In this document: piece after piece, positions 7,402 to 17,627 of the stretch
How positions within the stretch are numbered: the first letter of the stretch is position 1
Layout of the letters: every line of letters starts with the position of its first letter
DNA from: JBGTCY01 sp041748615
Lineage (GTDB): Bacteria; Bacteroidota; Bacteroidia; Chitinophagales; CAIOSU01
Reading direction: 5' to 3'
Assembly (NCBI GenBank): GCA_041748615.1
Contig: JBGTCY010000193.1
Span: 1 to 49,836, forward strand
DNA length: 49,836 nucleotides
Made by a program: the position numbers and the translations under genes
The notes under the pieces: model-generated
What the model saw: only the letters and a program-made list of their open reading frames with translations
Told to the model about the DNA's origin: nothing
Databases searched by the model: none

Positions 7402-9207
7402 ATGAAACAATTTTTATTCATTCTTTTAGCCCTGAATTTTGCAAACATTGTCTTTGCGCAAGACAACACGGAACAAAATCTCGCTTTTCAATATTACCGT
7501 GACGGTGAATATGACAAAGCAGTAGAGTTATTTTCAAAACTATATGATAAAACCCCGACTCCCGCTATTTACCGGTATTACTATAACGCGTTGCTTTTCA
7601 CAAAAAATTATGAGCGGCTTGAAAAAATCATTCGCAAGAATATCAAGCAGGAACCCGCCCAGCCGGTACACGTGATTGATCTCGGCTACTTGCTGGTGCA
7701 GCAGGGTAACCTGTCCAAAGGAAAGGAGGAATACAACAATGCTGTCAAAATGCTCAAGCCCGACAACGTGATGATTTCACAGGCGGCAAACGCGTTTATT
7801 AATTTCAATGAAATGGAGATGGCGGCAAGGGCTTATGAGCGCGGAAGAGAAATGATTGGATTTCCCGGCACGTTTGCGCTGGAATTGGCTTCGGTTTACG
7901 AGCGGCTCAACAATCCTCAAAAAACAATTGAAAACTACCTGAACTACCTCGACCAAAATGCAGCAAATGACCAGGCGGTGAAAAACCTGTTGCAGAACGC
8001 GGTGCAGAAGAAACCGTTTGCCGATGAACTGCAAGCACAGTTGCTGTCGCGCATCCAGAAAAATCCGCAAGCCGCTTACTACAGCGAGTTGTTAATCTGG
8101 CATCATGTGCAGCAAAAAAGTTTTAAAGCCGCCATCATCCAGGCAAAAGCGTTGGACAAGCGTTTGAAGGAAAACGGCTACCGGCTCATCAATATCGCCC
8201 GCACCGCCAAAGATGAAAAAGAGTATGAACCCGCGATTGACGCTTATCAGTACGTGATTGAAAAAGGAAAAACAAACACGTTTTATTTAAAAGCAAAAGA
8301 AGAATTATTGAGCGTTTACAAACAGAGAATTATTGAATCCGTAAACTACACACAGGAGGATTTGGATTTGTTGGACAACGAGTTCGACAAATTTATCGCT
8401 GAATTTGGTGTGAACAGTAATACGGCAGGCGCCATCCGCGAGAAGGCGGAACTACAGGCTTTTTATTTAGATAATTATGATGAGGCGGTCAGTCTGCTGG
8501 AAAACCTGATTGCAAATCCGGGCATTGAACCCCGCGTGAAGGGGGAGTTGAAACTCCTGTTGGGTGATTTTTACATCATGAAAGAAGAAATCTGGGAAGC
8601 GGCATTGTTGTACGGTCAAGTGGATAAAGCTTTCAAAGAAGACCAATTGGGCGAAATGGCGCGTTTCAAAAACGCCAAGCTTTCTTACTATCGCGGAGAA
8701 TTCGAGTGGGCACAGGCACAGTTGGACATTCTGAAATCATCCACCACGCGCCTCATCTCCAATGACGCGATGGATTTGTCGGTGTTCATCATGGATAATC
8801 TGGGCTTGGATACCACCTTGTGGCCCATGCAGAAATTCGCGCAGGCTGACTTGTTGTTTTACCAGCATAAGTATGATGCCGCCCTTGCTTCATTGGATTC
8901 CGTTATCCGTATTTATCCCAACCATTCGCTGACGGATGATATTTATTTTATGAAAGCGAAAATTTTCCTGAAAAAACAAGACTACCCGACCGCTGTCGGA
9001 TTTCTCGAAAAAGTCGTTCAGCAATTTCCGGAAGATATTCTTGCCGATGACGCGTTATTCAAGCTGGCGGAAATTCACGAGTTCGTTTTTAATGACAAAG
9101 AGAAAGCACAGGAACTTTACCGCGATTTGATTTTCAACTACAATGACAGCATTTACGTTGTGGAAGCCCGCAAGCGCTTCAGAACATTGCGGGGAGACCA
9201 GTTGTAG
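7402..9207 (+). CDS. Periplasmic tetratricopeptide-repeat protein
   Basis: I chose the ATG at 7402 rather than 7363 because it begins a classic signal peptide (MKQFLFILLALNFANIVFAQ). The mature ~580 residues are TPR-type helical repeats, for example AFQYYRDGEYDKAVELFSKL near the N-terminus and FLKKQDYPTAVGFLEKVVQQ followed by DDALFKLAEIHE near the C-terminus. The C-terminal repeats resemble the YbgF/BamD-type TPRs that act in the periplasm, but no Tol-Pal or Bam genes are adjacent. It is probably a scaffold for an envelope complex; the partner is unknown. It is followed by a terminator-like hairpin at 9309. Confidence 0.88.
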   Translation: MKQFLFILLALNFANIVFAQDNTEQNLAFQYYRDGEYDKAVELFSKLYDKTPTPAIYRYYYNALLFTKNYERLEKIIRKNIKQEPAQPVHVIDLGYLLVQQGNLSKGKEEYNNAVKMLKPDNVMISQAANAFINFNEMEMAARAYERGREMIGFPGTFALELASVYERLNNPQKTIENYLNYLDQNAANDQAVKNLLQNAVQKKPFADELQAQLLSRIQKNPQAAYYSELLIWHHVQQKSFKAAIIQAKALDKRLKENGYRLINIARTAKDEKEYEPAIDAYQYVIEKGKTNTFYLKAKEELLSVYKQRIIESVNYTQEDLDLLDNEFDKFIAEFGVNSNTAGAIREKAELQAFYLDNYDEAVSLLENLIANPGIEPRVKGELKLLLGDFYIMKEEIWEAALLYGQVDKAFKEDQLGEMARFKNAKLSYYRGEFEWAQAQLDILKSSTTRLISNDAMDLSVFIMDNLGLDTTLWPMQKFAQADLLFYQHKYDAALASLDSVIRIYPNHSLTDDIYFMKAKIFLKKQDYPTAVGFLEKVVQQFPEDILADDALFKLAEIHEFVFNDKEKAQELYRDLIFNYNDSIYVVEARKRFRTLRGDQL

Positions 9208-9308
9208 TTAAAAATTTAGCACTCATTCCCATCGAATTACAACCACAATTTGCAATGAATTAAGCGCCTTATTGCTCACGCTCGCGTCTCGCGAGTGTGC
9301 GCTATTCG

Positions 9309-9332
9309 TCAGCCTCTGGCTGAAGGGTTTTT
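9309..9332 (+). terminator. Rho-independent-like terminator after TPR gene
   Basis: The stem TCAGCC/GGCTGA with loop TCT is followed by AGGG and a five-T run. The rest of the 298-bp gap (9208-9505) contains GC-rich inverted motifs (a TCGCGTCTCGCGAG-type motif near 9281-9295; CTCGCCAGAGGCGAG at 9473-9487) and an AT-rich TCTAAAATCTGCTAAT stretch also found near 36300. I see no gene there. Confidence 0.5.
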
Positions 9333-9505
9333 ATTTTAGCACGCTTCAAAATAATTTCTATTATCTAAAGTCTAAAATCTGCTAATTCAGTCTCCAAATT
9401 GCGGATGATATTTTTGACAACTTCACTCAGTTAAGTTTATTCAAATAGGCAGGATGCCGGATATAACTCACACTCGCCAGAGGCGAGCGAGAGCGACAGC
9501 AAATG

Positions 9506-12247
9506 TTACTTCACTAACGTCACCGTACCCGCTTCCTTCACTTCTTTTCCTTCAAACAATTGGAGAATAAACAGGTAAGTATAAACGCCCAGCGGCTGTG
9601 GCTCGTCTTTAAATGTGCCGTCCCACGGGAACGCGCCATCATGTACAATTTGTCCCCAGCGATTGAACACTTTAAACTCTTTCACCGTGACTCCGCTGGC
9701 TTTAATCACATAGAAGCGGTCGTTCACTCCGTCAAAGTTGGGAGAGAAGGCGCTTGGAATCGCATAAGCGTCCGGCAGGATAATCCGAATGCGCAGGCTG
9801 TCTGTGGAAATACAGCCATCTGTGGAGATGACGGTGAGAAAATAATCCTGGTTTTCGATCGGTGTCGCCACCGGATTGGGACAATCTGTGCAACTCAGAA
9901 AAACACCGGGCGACCAGAAAAAACTATCCACGGGAGGCGCTTCAAGAATGATGTCAGCGCCCAGCGTCACGCTGTTGCCCAACTCAATGGAAGCATTTGG
10001 AAAAACCGTAAACGACAGTGGAGCGATAACGGTAATCTGCGGAGAAATTGCCGAGCCTTCACAGCCTCCCGCATCCGCGACCGTGACAGCATAATTGCCG
10101 CTTTCCGTCACGGTAATTGAGGATTCCGTACTGCCGGTTGACCATTGATATTCGCTGAAAGCCGGAGTTACGCTCAGCGTGATGGTTCCGCCTTCACAAA
10201 CCTGCAGCGTATCCGCGTTGATAAACGGAACAGGATTCGGATTCACGCTGAAGGTCATCGTATCGAACTGAAAACACTGTTGATTTTCCACACGCACAAT
10301 GAAGTCAAAACTCCCGGTTGTTCCGGTTGGCAGCGTCACGGTTGGATTGGGCGCACCGGGCGCGGAAAGGAAAGCTAAGGCGGAAGACGGTTCAGCGCTC
10401 CATTGAACAAAACTTCCCCCCGGAGCGGTGGGGTTGCCGCCTATGCTGACCGGTGACGTTTCATCACATTGTGTAATGTCCCCGCCCGCATCCGCGCGGG
10501 GAGTGGGTTTTACAACAATATTCAACGATGCCACCGCGAAGTTTTCGCACACATCAAACGCGGTGTCCACATAGGTGATGGTGACAGGCGTGGGCGAATC
10601 GGCATCGGGAAATACCGTGGAGACAGAATCGGTCGCGCCACTGGGCGTCCAGACATAACGGTAGGGCGGCACGCCATAGCGCGGAAACGAAAACAACCGA
10701 ACCGGCTCCTGCGCGCACACGGAATCTTTGTCGGCAGTCACCGTGAGTTCAATCGTTCTACCCTCGACTGTGACAGCGAAAAAACTGCCGATAGCGCAGT
10801 TGTAGCCACACACTTCCGTGCATTGAAACGTGCGGTTTTTAATTGTAAACGGTAATTGATAATCCGGACATTGAGGCGGCACACACGCGGCAAAGTTGGC
10901 AAACCGAATCGCTCCCGCGCCCGGTACTTTATTGGGGTCGGTGGTGCAGGTGCCCAGAAATGGCGCTTGCGCAGGGTTGCAAATCAACTGCCCGGTGCTT
11001 GTACAAGGACCAACTACTTCCATGGAAACATCAAAGAAAAAGCAAAACGGAGAAGGGCTTGGGGGCGAGGGCACGCACAGTGAATCTGAAACTTTGTATT
11101 CCAAATCAACAAGCGCGTCAAACAGTTGGCTTTTGCCGGGTACGGTGACAACAATCGTGTAATCACAACTTCCCAAAGCATTATTTGTAAACGCTAAATC
11201 AGCGCCTGAAAAAATGGTGCCTGTCAGAAAATTCCCGATGCTGTCACGCCCCGAAACCCACGGGTCAAGATAGAGAGGATAACGGACAGCAGCATCATTC
11301 AAAAAAGAAACCGGCACCGCTAATTGCACTTTGTAATTATTTTTTTCATGCACTAAACCGTACATGCCGGTCATCCCGTATCCATACCCGTCATAATATT
11401 TCGGTGTGTGAAAATCAATGAAGGTTTTTTCATTTTTCCCAACAAATAAATTGCCCTGCCAGAATCCTGAAACATGCGATTTGCCGCCAGGAGATTTTTT
11501 GATTTGATAACCAGCGGGCAGTTGAATTTCATCTTCAAAAATCAACCATTCGGCATTTGGCGGAATGTTCAATGGTTGTTGCACAATGAAATCAGTTTTT
11601 ACGCCCCCCTGTTCAAAAACCTGCCGGATGTCAATGTGTTTCCATCCATGCGTAGTATAAACTCCGCTTTCGCCAAGGGTGGTTTTAGAAAAATCAACTT
11701 GTTCGGTGTGCAGTTGATTTCCGGAATTATCCAACCAATACATTTTCAACTGTTGATTAAATCCAAACTCAAATTCACCGGAGCGGATGAAGGTTTGATG
11801 TTGCAGGGCGTTATACTTTGTTGGAACAGGCTGGTTTGGCGCGCTGAAAACTCCGGGTTGATTCGCATTTGGTTTCAGCCGCGGGTCAATGGTTCTGAGC
11901 AATCCTTGATTATCACGAAAATGCAGCGGGAAATAAGATTGCTGTACATAAAAATGACTGCTGTTTTCGGGATGAATAAAGAAACGCGAATGCGTTTCTC
12001 TTTTATCCAACAATTCCACGCACTCGCTACAACCCGCTTTATAAGCCAAAATTCCAAACTCAGGATGACGCTGAAACTGTAGCGGAGTGTTTTGCAATAA
12101 CGTGTTTGTAATATTTTTTTTGTCAGGATGAAAACCCGAAAAATTATATTGACGCACCTGCATGACATCTCCGGCAAAAAGGAGTTGCCGTAAAAAAAAG
12201 AGAAAAGAAAAACAGTAAAAAAAAACGGATTTTTTTCTGAATGACAT
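9506..12247 (-). CDS. T9SS type B cargo protein with PKD-like domains
   Basis: The 913-aa product begins with a signal-type N-terminus (RKKSVFFYCFSFLFFLRQLL). Residues ~500-830 contain Ig/PKD-like segments typical of adhesins (VSTVFPDADSPTPVTITYVD, ADAGGDITQCDETSPV, TLSVTPAFSEYQWSTGST). The last ~85 residues are the gliding-motility-associated C-terminal (type B) sorting domain: IPSAFSPNFDGVNDRF, FKVFNRWGQIVHDG, LGVYTYLFIL and a final GTVTLVK. Such proteins cross the outer membrane by the type IX system and end at the cell surface or outside. It is 21 bp downstream of a second cargo gene, so the two are likely one operon. A Pro-rich stretch (VPSPPSPSPF) encoded near 11048-11073 may be a half-copy of the GC-rich palindromic repeat. 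Confidence 0.93.
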   Translation of the reverse strand: MSFRKKSVFFYCFSFLFFLRQLLFAGDVMQVRQYNFSGFHPDKKNITNTLLQNTPLQFQRHPEFGILAYKAGCSECVELLDKRETHSRFFIHPENSSHFYVQQSYFPLHFRDNQGLLRTIDPRLKPNANQPGVFSAPNQPVPTKYNALQHQTFIRSGEFEFGFNQQLKMYWLDNSGNQLHTEQVDFSKTTLGESGVYTTHGWKHIDIRQVFEQGGVKTDFIVQQPLNIPPNAEWLIFEDEIQLPAGYQIKKSPGGKSHVSGFWQGNLFVGKNEKTFIDFHTPKYYDGYGYGMTGMYGLVHEKNNYKVQLAVPVSFLNDAAVRYPLYLDPWVSGRDSIGNFLTGTIFSGADLAFTNNALGSCDYTIVVTVPGKSQLFDALVDLEYKVSDSLCVPSPPSPSPFCFFFDVSMEVVGPCTSTGQLICNPAQAPFLGTCTTDPNKVPGAGAIRFANFAACVPPQCPDYQLPFTIKNRTFQCTEVCGYNCAIGSFFAVTVEGRTIELTVTADKDSVCAQEPVRLFSFPRYGVPPYRYVWTPSGATDSVSTVFPDADSPTPVTITYVDTAFDVCENFAVASLNIVVKPTPRADAGGDITQCDETSPVSIGGNPTAPGGSFVQWSAEPSSALAFLSAPGAPNPTVTLPTGTTGSFDFIVRVENQQCFQFDTMTFSVNPNPVPFINADTLQVCEGGTITLSVTPAFSEYQWSTGSTESSITVTESGNYAVTVADAGGCEGSAISPQITVIAPLSFTVFPNASIELGNSVTLGADIILEAPPVDSFFWSPGVFLSCTDCPNPVATPIENQDYFLTVISTDGCISTDSLRIRIILPDAYAIPSAFSPNFDGVNDRFYVIKASGVTVKEFKVFNRWGQIVHDGAFPWDGTFKDEPQPLGVYTYLFILQLFEGKEVKEAGTVTLVK

Positions 12248-12268
12248 ATCGGAGAATTGCCTTCGGGT

Positions 12269-15200
12269 TTACCGAATCAAAGTTACATTGCCTTTCCTTT
12301 CTGCCGGCTTCTCATTACCCTTCCCCGCTTTGATGAAGTAGGTGTAAACGCCCGTATCCTGTTGACTGCCGCGGTGAGTTCCGTCCCAGCCTTTGTTCAA
12401 ATCGCCCTGGCTGATTTCATCCGGATTGTTGGAATAATAAACCTGCTCGCCCCAGCGGTTGAAAATACGGATTTCATAAAAATCAATATTATCGCCAAAT
12501 ACCGTGAAGCGGTCATTGATGCCATCGCCATTGGGCGTGAAAGCTTGCGGCACTTTGATAATGAGTTCACAACTTTCAACGGTGAGCCTTAATGTGTCAT
12601 AGTTGATACAGCCGGTGACGGTGTCAACACCTTGCAGGAGATAAACAATATTTTCAGCCGGCAGCGTGGTGGGGTTGGAAATATCCGTTTGACTGAGTCC
12701 GGTAGCCGGAGACCAGGTGTAACTGTCAGCGCCTGTAGCGAGCAACTGAAGTGATTCCCCGCGGCAAAGCAAAGTGTCATCCACGCCCGCAAAGACAGAA
12801 GGCAAAGGATTCACGATAATGTTCACATCATCAGAACTGCCGCATCCGTTTTCATCAAAAACACGAATGAGATAATTGGTGGTCACTTCCGGCTGTACGG
12901 TAATTTCAGCAGTTGTTTCTCCGGTACTCCACAAATAATTCACGCCACTTTCAGTGAAATAAAGAATATTGCCTCCCCATACGCGCGGTGCTACAGGATT
13001 GTTGAACGGATAATTCAGCGCATGACCTTGAATGAATGTCAGGTTGCCATCAGAAATAAAATCTGCTCCCACCGTTGTTCCGATTGCATGAAGCAGATTC
13101 GTGGAGTTGGTGGTGGTAATGTAAAAACCATATTCCCTGCCCGTTTGAATGGGAATGTTGATGTTGAATGGTAAAAAAGTCGGTGCGCCAGTCGGGTCGG
13201 CTGTGATGTTGCTTACTGTTGATAGCAAAGTCCAGGCTGACGGGTCGGTTTCTGAACCGATGTAGGATGCGGGGCGGTAATACAAAGCGGCATCCACCGT
13301 GGTGCCGGTGATGAGCCGCGCTTCAAAACCGGTGATGATGACATCCGCTTCCGCACGCAGGTTAAACATGTTGCCATGAGCACTGTTGTTTCCTGCGAGC
13401 GTGGTGGTTAATTCCAAATTAAATCCCGCACCTGCCGCTTCAAGTGTCACGTTGTCGCCCAGACAAATTTCAGTGTCATCGCCCGCGTCCACCGAAATCA
13501 CTTCCACCACTTCCACGGTGTAGGAACTGGTTCTGACTCCGCAGTTATTCAGCGCGTACAAATTGATTTCAACCGTACCCGTTGAATCGAAAGTGACGAT
13601 GATTTGATTGTTGGATGTATCCACAATCGTTCCCCACGATAGTGTCCACTCATAATATGTTTCCGGCAGGAAGGACACGCTGTAAAGGAAAGTATCGCCC
13701 TGGCAAACGGTAGTGGGTCCGCTGATGTTGACATCGGGAATGGAAATAATGAAGATGGTTGCCAACGGTGAATAATTTCCGACACAACCAAAATTGGTCT
13801 CGCGCACCCTGAAAGAATAAGGACCGGGAGTGGAGGGAGGCGGTCCGGAAAAATCAATCAGCAATGGATGAAAGGGCCAGGAAAAAGGAGCACCATTATT
13901 CAGCGAAGTGCTCAGCCATTCATAATCCGAATCAGGATTGTATGGAACAATAAACAGAGCGGCAATTTCGGTGTTGCAATACACCGTTTGTTCCGGAACA
14001 ATAGATAAATTGTCGGCTGGCGCTCCGATGGTCAGGCGGATAATTGTACCATTGGTGTTCCAGGGCGTTGTTGAGTTGTCGGCAATGATGCGCATGTAAT
14101 ACGCGCCCGGCAAAATGCCCAACGCGATTAAATCATTTAAGGGCGGCACTACAAGCAGCAACGTGGTAGAAGCAGTATCAAACACTACACCCAGCCCGCC
14201 AGTATTAACAACCCCCAGCGTCATCATGTCTAACAGTTGCACAGTGAAGCTGTTTCCCGCCAGGTAGGCGGGATCCGTGTTCCATTCGTGAATGTCAATT
14301 TCCACGGTATCAGTTTGACCTTGATTTCCGCGCAGACAAATCTGAATGTCTAAGGTTTCGTTGGTCGTAATATCACATTGTTTAATGCAAAAGGGACCGT
14401 AAAGCGTACCCGTGACAGCGGGATTGGTTGAAATCACCCTGATGTAATAATTGCATCCGGCAGGAACGCGCGGAATCAATCCTGAAACGGTGCCCGGCAT
14501 TGCGCCAATGGCGGGGTCGAACGTCTGGCTGCTGGGCAAGGTGCCCAAAGTCTGAGGATTATTAAAACTGCCCGATGAGTCGGAGAGTTGCGCGATATAA
14601 ATATTGTTGGCATTAAAAACACCTCTCGAAATAAACGGCACATCAATCGCGCTCAGCGAACAAACGGTGTCCGGGTCGGTGGTGACAATGGGAGCAAGGG
14701 TGGTGATGGTGTTCGGACAGGCTTGCACGGCAAAACATACGCTCGCTTCACCAACAATTACGGGAGGTGGTGAGATTCTGACTAACCTGACACGGTAACA
14801 ACTTCCGGGCGGAGTTGAGCCGGGGATAATCACGGCAACCGCTCCCGCAGTTTGCGGATTATTGATGCCAAACACACCGAGGCTGGTAGGAGTTGCAGGG
14901 AAATTGCCGCTGCTGTTGGAAAGCTCAAAGCGATAGGTGCCATCACAAAGCGGGGATGAGATTTGCCATTGCACAATCAGCGGATTCAGGCGACAAACGG
15001 GATTCGGAGAAATAGATGGAATGGTGATTTGCGGACCGGAGGTCTGGTCATAAGTGCCCACCACAATGATGTCATCAATCGCGAAGGAAGTGGTGGATGG
15101 CGGAGCGCCCGCGTTGTTCACCCAGCGAAATCCAAAGCGCAGGTTTGATACGTTGGCAAAAGCAGGCTCGCTGATAGTTACATATCTCCATTTCAACTGG

Positions 15201-15697
15201 TTACTGTAGCGGGGCGAACCCGTTTGTACCCAGGGTCCACCGTCTATGCTGTAATACACTTCGCCATAGGCGGTTGCCGAACCTTCGCATAAATAAAAGA
15301 AAGCAAGAATGATGTCGCGCATGCCCAATGTGCAAAATCCTCTGTCTGTATAAACGAAGCGGTCAGAAGCGGAGGTTGCGTCATAGTTGGCATTGGCGAT
15401 GGCTGGAGCGCGGTTTTCATCATGGATATGCAGATATGTGCTGAAAGGCGCGTTGGTAATGGTGCCTGTGGTGGTGCTGTCCTGGCTGATGGTGTTGGGA
15501 TACACACCACCACCGTCATATTGCGTGTTGATTACCCAGCGATTATTGCCGCTGGTATTTCCTATCCCGCCTGTGTCAAACGCGAAGGTATTGGAAGGCT
15601 GCTCAAAATCTTCGGTGAGCAACAAAACCTGCTGCTGGGCTGAAACGCCCGCTGCAACGGAAAATAAAATAAAAAGGGTGATTAAAGAATGACGCAT
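12269..15697 (-). CDS. T9SS type B cargo protein, large adhesin-like
   Basis: Starting at ATG 15697 gives 1142 aa with a good signal peptide (MRHSLITLFILFSVAAGVSA, then QQQ); a start at 15721 would add eight residues in front of it. The N-terminal ~190 residues look like a jelly-roll/MAM-type adhesion domain (LLTEDFEQPSNTFAF, NLRFGFRWVNNAG, FAIDDIIVVGTY). Several Ig/PKD-like repeats follow. The C-terminus is the type B sorting domain (VPQAFTPNGDGINDRFTVFG, IRIFNRWGEQVYYS, DTGVYTYFIKAGKG, GNVTLIR). It is the first gene of a two-gene cargo operon with the 913-aa protein. Confidence 0.93.
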   Translation of the reverse strand: MRHSLITLFILFSVAAGVSAQQQVLLLTEDFEQPSNTFAFDTGGIGNTSGNNRWVINTQYDGGGVYPNTISQDSTTTGTITNAPFSTYLHIHDENRAPAIANANYDATSASDRFVYTDRGFCTLGMRDIILAFFYLCEGSATAYGEVYYSIDGGPWVQTGSPRYSNQLKWRYVTISEPAFANVSNLRFGFRWVNNAGAPPSTTSFAIDDIIVVGTYDQTSGPQITIPSISPNPVCRLNPLIVQWQISSPLCDGTYRFELSNSSGNFPATPTSLGVFGINNPQTAGAVAVIIPGSTPPGSCYRVRLVRISPPPVIVGEASVCFAVQACPNTITTLAPIVTTDPDTVCSLSAIDVPFISRGVFNANNIYIAQLSDSSGSFNNPQTLGTLPSSQTFDPAIGAMPGTVSGLIPRVPAGCNYYIRVISTNPAVTGTLYGPFCIKQCDITTNETLDIQICLRGNQGQTDTVEIDIHEWNTDPAYLAGNSFTVQLLDMMTLGVVNTGGLGVVFDTASTTLLLVVPPLNDLIALGILPGAYYMRIIADNSTTPWNTNGTIIRLTIGAPADNLSIVPEQTVYCNTEIAALFIVPYNPDSDYEWLSTSLNNGAPFSWPFHPLLIDFSGPPPSTPGPYSFRVRETNFGCVGNYSPLATIFIISIPDVNISGPTTVCQGDTFLYSVSFLPETYYEWTLSWGTIVDTSNNQIIVTFDSTGTVEINLYALNNCGVRTSSYTVEVVEVISVDAGDDTEICLGDNVTLEAAGAGFNLELTTTLAGNNSAHGNMFNLRAEADVIITGFEARLITGTTVDAALYYRPASYIGSETDPSAWTLLSTVSNITADPTGAPTFLPFNINIPIQTGREYGFYITTTNSTNLLHAIGTTVGADFISDGNLTFIQGHALNYPFNNPVAPRVWGGNILYFTESGVNYLWSTGETTAEITVQPEVTTNYLIRVFDENGCGSSDDVNIIVNPLPSVFAGVDDTLLCRGESLQLLATGADSYTWSPATGLSQTDISNPTTLPAENIVYLLQGVDTVTGCINYDTLRLTVESCELIIKVPQAFTPNGDGINDRFTVFGDNIDFYEIRIFNRWGEQVYYSNNPDEISQGDLNKGWDGTHRGSQQDTGVYTYFIKAGKGNEKPAERKGNVTLIR

Positions 15698-15807
15698 CGC
15701 AGAGAAGGCTAAAAATAACAAAAAAGAGGTTAATAAGTGGATTGAAATTTGAAAACCGCAAAATGATTTTTCGCCCGAAGCGTTGAATCAAATAAAACGC
15801 GGGATGC

Positions 15808-16683
15808 ATGCTGTCAAAAACTTATTCAGTATTCTTTTTCTTTTTTTCTTTCACCGCCTGCCAAAATGCGCAGACTTCAAGCGGTAATCAATTTTTTACC
15901 AATCCTTTTATTTCATCCAATCAAAATGAACGCGTCAATGAAAACGGCAACTCGCTGTCAACGCGATTCAATCTGCCGGATGGATTTGAGCGGGTAATTG
16001 TTGATGAAAATTCTTTTGGAGCGTACTTGCGAAATTTACCGCTGAAACCGCATGGCGCTGAAGTCTTGTTGCATGATGGCTCGGTGAAGCGGAACAAGGT
16101 TCATGCGGCAGTGATTGAGATGGAGATTGGCAAAAAAGATTTACAGCAATGCGCGGATGCCATCATGCGCCTGAGAGGAGAATATTTTTTTGAGCAAAAA
16201 GCGTTTGATAAAATTCATTTCAACCTGACCAACGGATTCAGAATGGATTACACGAAATGGATGGAAGGATTCAGGGTTGCCGTGGATGGAAATAAAACAA
16301 GCTGGGTGAAGCGGGCGGAACCTTCCAATACTTATGAAGATTTCAGAAAATACATAGATTTTGTTTTTATGTATGCCGGTACATTATCCCTCTCGAAAGA
16401 CTTGAAAAAAACAAACGCGGACGACTTGAAAATTGGAGATGTTTTCATTCAGGGCGGTTCTCCCGGTCATGCCGTGATGGTCGCAGATGTGGCGGTTCAT
16501 CGAACAACCGGAGAAAAAATATTTCTGCTTGTTCAAAGCTACATGCCCGCTCAGGAAATTCATGTTTTGGAAAATCCAAACGACCAAAAACTCAGTCCCT
16601 GGTACAGTATTTCATTCGGAGAAACGCTGCAAACTCCGGAATGGCGTTTCACGGCACAAGACTTAATGCGCTTCGCGGATTGA
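15808..16683 (+). CDS. DUF4846 lipoprotein
   Basis: The 291-aa product has a lipoprotein signal (hydrophobic residues 7-16, lipobox FTAC with Cys18), so it should be anchored to a membrane. The body matches DUF4846: LPLKPHGAEVLLHDGSVK, HAAVIEMEIGKKDLQQCADA, MRLRGEYFFEQK, IHFNLTNGF, and a C-terminal PGHAVMVADVAV segment. The conserved PGHA histidine and an early cysteine suggest a papain/CHAP-like fold, but that is inference and the biochemical role is not established. It is divergent from the cargo operon. Confidence 0.85.
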   Translation: MLSKTYSVFFFFFSFTACQNAQTSSGNQFFTNPFISSNQNERVNENGNSLSTRFNLPDGFERVIVDENSFGAYLRNLPLKPHGAEVLLHDGSVKRNKVHAAVIEMEIGKKDLQQCADAIMRLRGEYFFEQKAFDKIHFNLTNGFRMDYTKWMEGFRVAVDGNKTSWVKRAEPSNTYEDFRKYIDFVFMYAGTLSLSKDLKKTNADDLKIGDVFIQGGSPGHAVMVADVAVHRTTGEKIFLLVQSYMPAQEIHVLENPNDQKLSPWYSISFGETLQTPEWRFTAQDLMRFAD

Positions 16684-16821
16684 GCGCTTACAACATAAAA
16701 CATACTAATTGGGTTTTTTAAGCGCCAAAAAACAATTCACAAAAAAAAATAATACTCAATTCTAAAAAATCAAGAAGACAAATGGCGCATTAAATCTGAG
16801 AATCTGTGGCATTCGACTTAC

Positions 16822-17490
16822 CTACTCAAACACAATTTCCTTCTGAAACCCGCCATCCGTTTGAGAATAAAGCTGCCAGAAAGTTTCGCAAATCAGGTCA
16901 GGCGCAAAGCGGGTATTCGGCAACACCTGCCCGTTGATGGTGATGGTGCCAACGCGGATGCCGAAGGGTTTTAATTCATCATGCAGGCTGTAGCTCAAGT
17001 TGCGGATTCCTGCTTTGCCGATTGCCAGCGATGATAAAACGGGTATCGGACGCAACGCGGAACCGCCACCGGTGATAATAATCGTCCCCCGTTTATTTGC
17101 TTTCATGGCATCCGCTACCTGCTGTACCGCGACAACCGCCCCTGCCACATTTGCCCTGAAATCATTCACCAACACTTCGGGGTCTAATTGAGTAGGAGTC
17201 GCTTCGCGGTAAACCGATACGTTATAAACCAGCACTTCCGTATCACCCAACTGATTTTTTATTTCATGGAGCGCTTGTTTGAGTTGCTGGAAATCAGCGA
17301 CATCCGCAGTGAAAGGATGGATTTTAAATCCGGCTTCCGCCATCTTGTTTTTGAATTGTTCCTGTTTGTTTTTATCGCGCGAAATAGTCGCCACTTCAAA
17401 TCCTTCCTGAGCGAATTTTTTTGCGACCGAAAAACTGACTCCGGGACCCAGCCCGATAATCGTACACAGCGGTTTTTTTTCAGAGGACAT
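16822..17490 (-). CDS. SDR-family protein lacking the catalytic Tyr
   Basis: The 222-aa protein has the Rossmann nucleotide-binding start of short-chain dehydrogenases (TIIGLGPGVSFSVAKKFAQE), an Asp for the adenine site (TADVADFQQ) and the structural Asn (VLVYNVSVYRE). The usual YxxxK active site is altered: LSSLAIGKAGIRNLSYSLH has the Lys, but Leu stands at the Tyr position. The enzyme may therefore be a non-canonical or inactive SDR. Substrate unknown. The gene is single, with a plausible promoter at 17505-17532. Confidence 0.82.
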   Translation of the reverse strand: MSSEKKPLCTIIGLGPGVSFSVAKKFAQEGFEVATISRDKNKQEQFKNKMAEAGFKIHPFTADVADFQQLKQALHEIKNQLGDTEVLVYNVSVYREATPTQLDPEVLVNDFRANVAGAVVAVQQVADAMKANKRGTIIITGGGSALRPIPVLSSLAIGKAGIRNLSYSLHDELKPFGIRVGTITINGQVLPNTRFAPDLICETFWQLYSQTDGGFQKEIVFE

Positions 17491-17504
17491 TCGATGATTT
17501 TTTA

Positions 17505-17532
17505 CAAAACTATTTTATTTAAACAGGACAAA
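17505..17532 (-). promoter_or_regulatory. Bacteroidota promoter for the SDR gene
   Basis: On the minus strand TTTG (17532-17529) is followed after 16 bases by TAGTTTTG (17512-17505), an exact TAnnTTTG match, 14 bases before the ATG at 17490. The spacing is slightly short of the usual range. Confidence 0.5.
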
Positions 17533-17627
17533 CCTGAAGTTGTTTGAGCGTATTCGTTTTTCTGAAATAAAATAAATCTCAATTGGTCAATGAAAGTTTA
17601 GAATTTCATTTTCCTAACTTGCCGCTG

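Noticed and set aside
11474..12082. 202-aa plus-strand frame inside the T9SS cargo gene
   Set aside because: It is a shadow of the minus-strand gene, with no start signal or recognisable domain.
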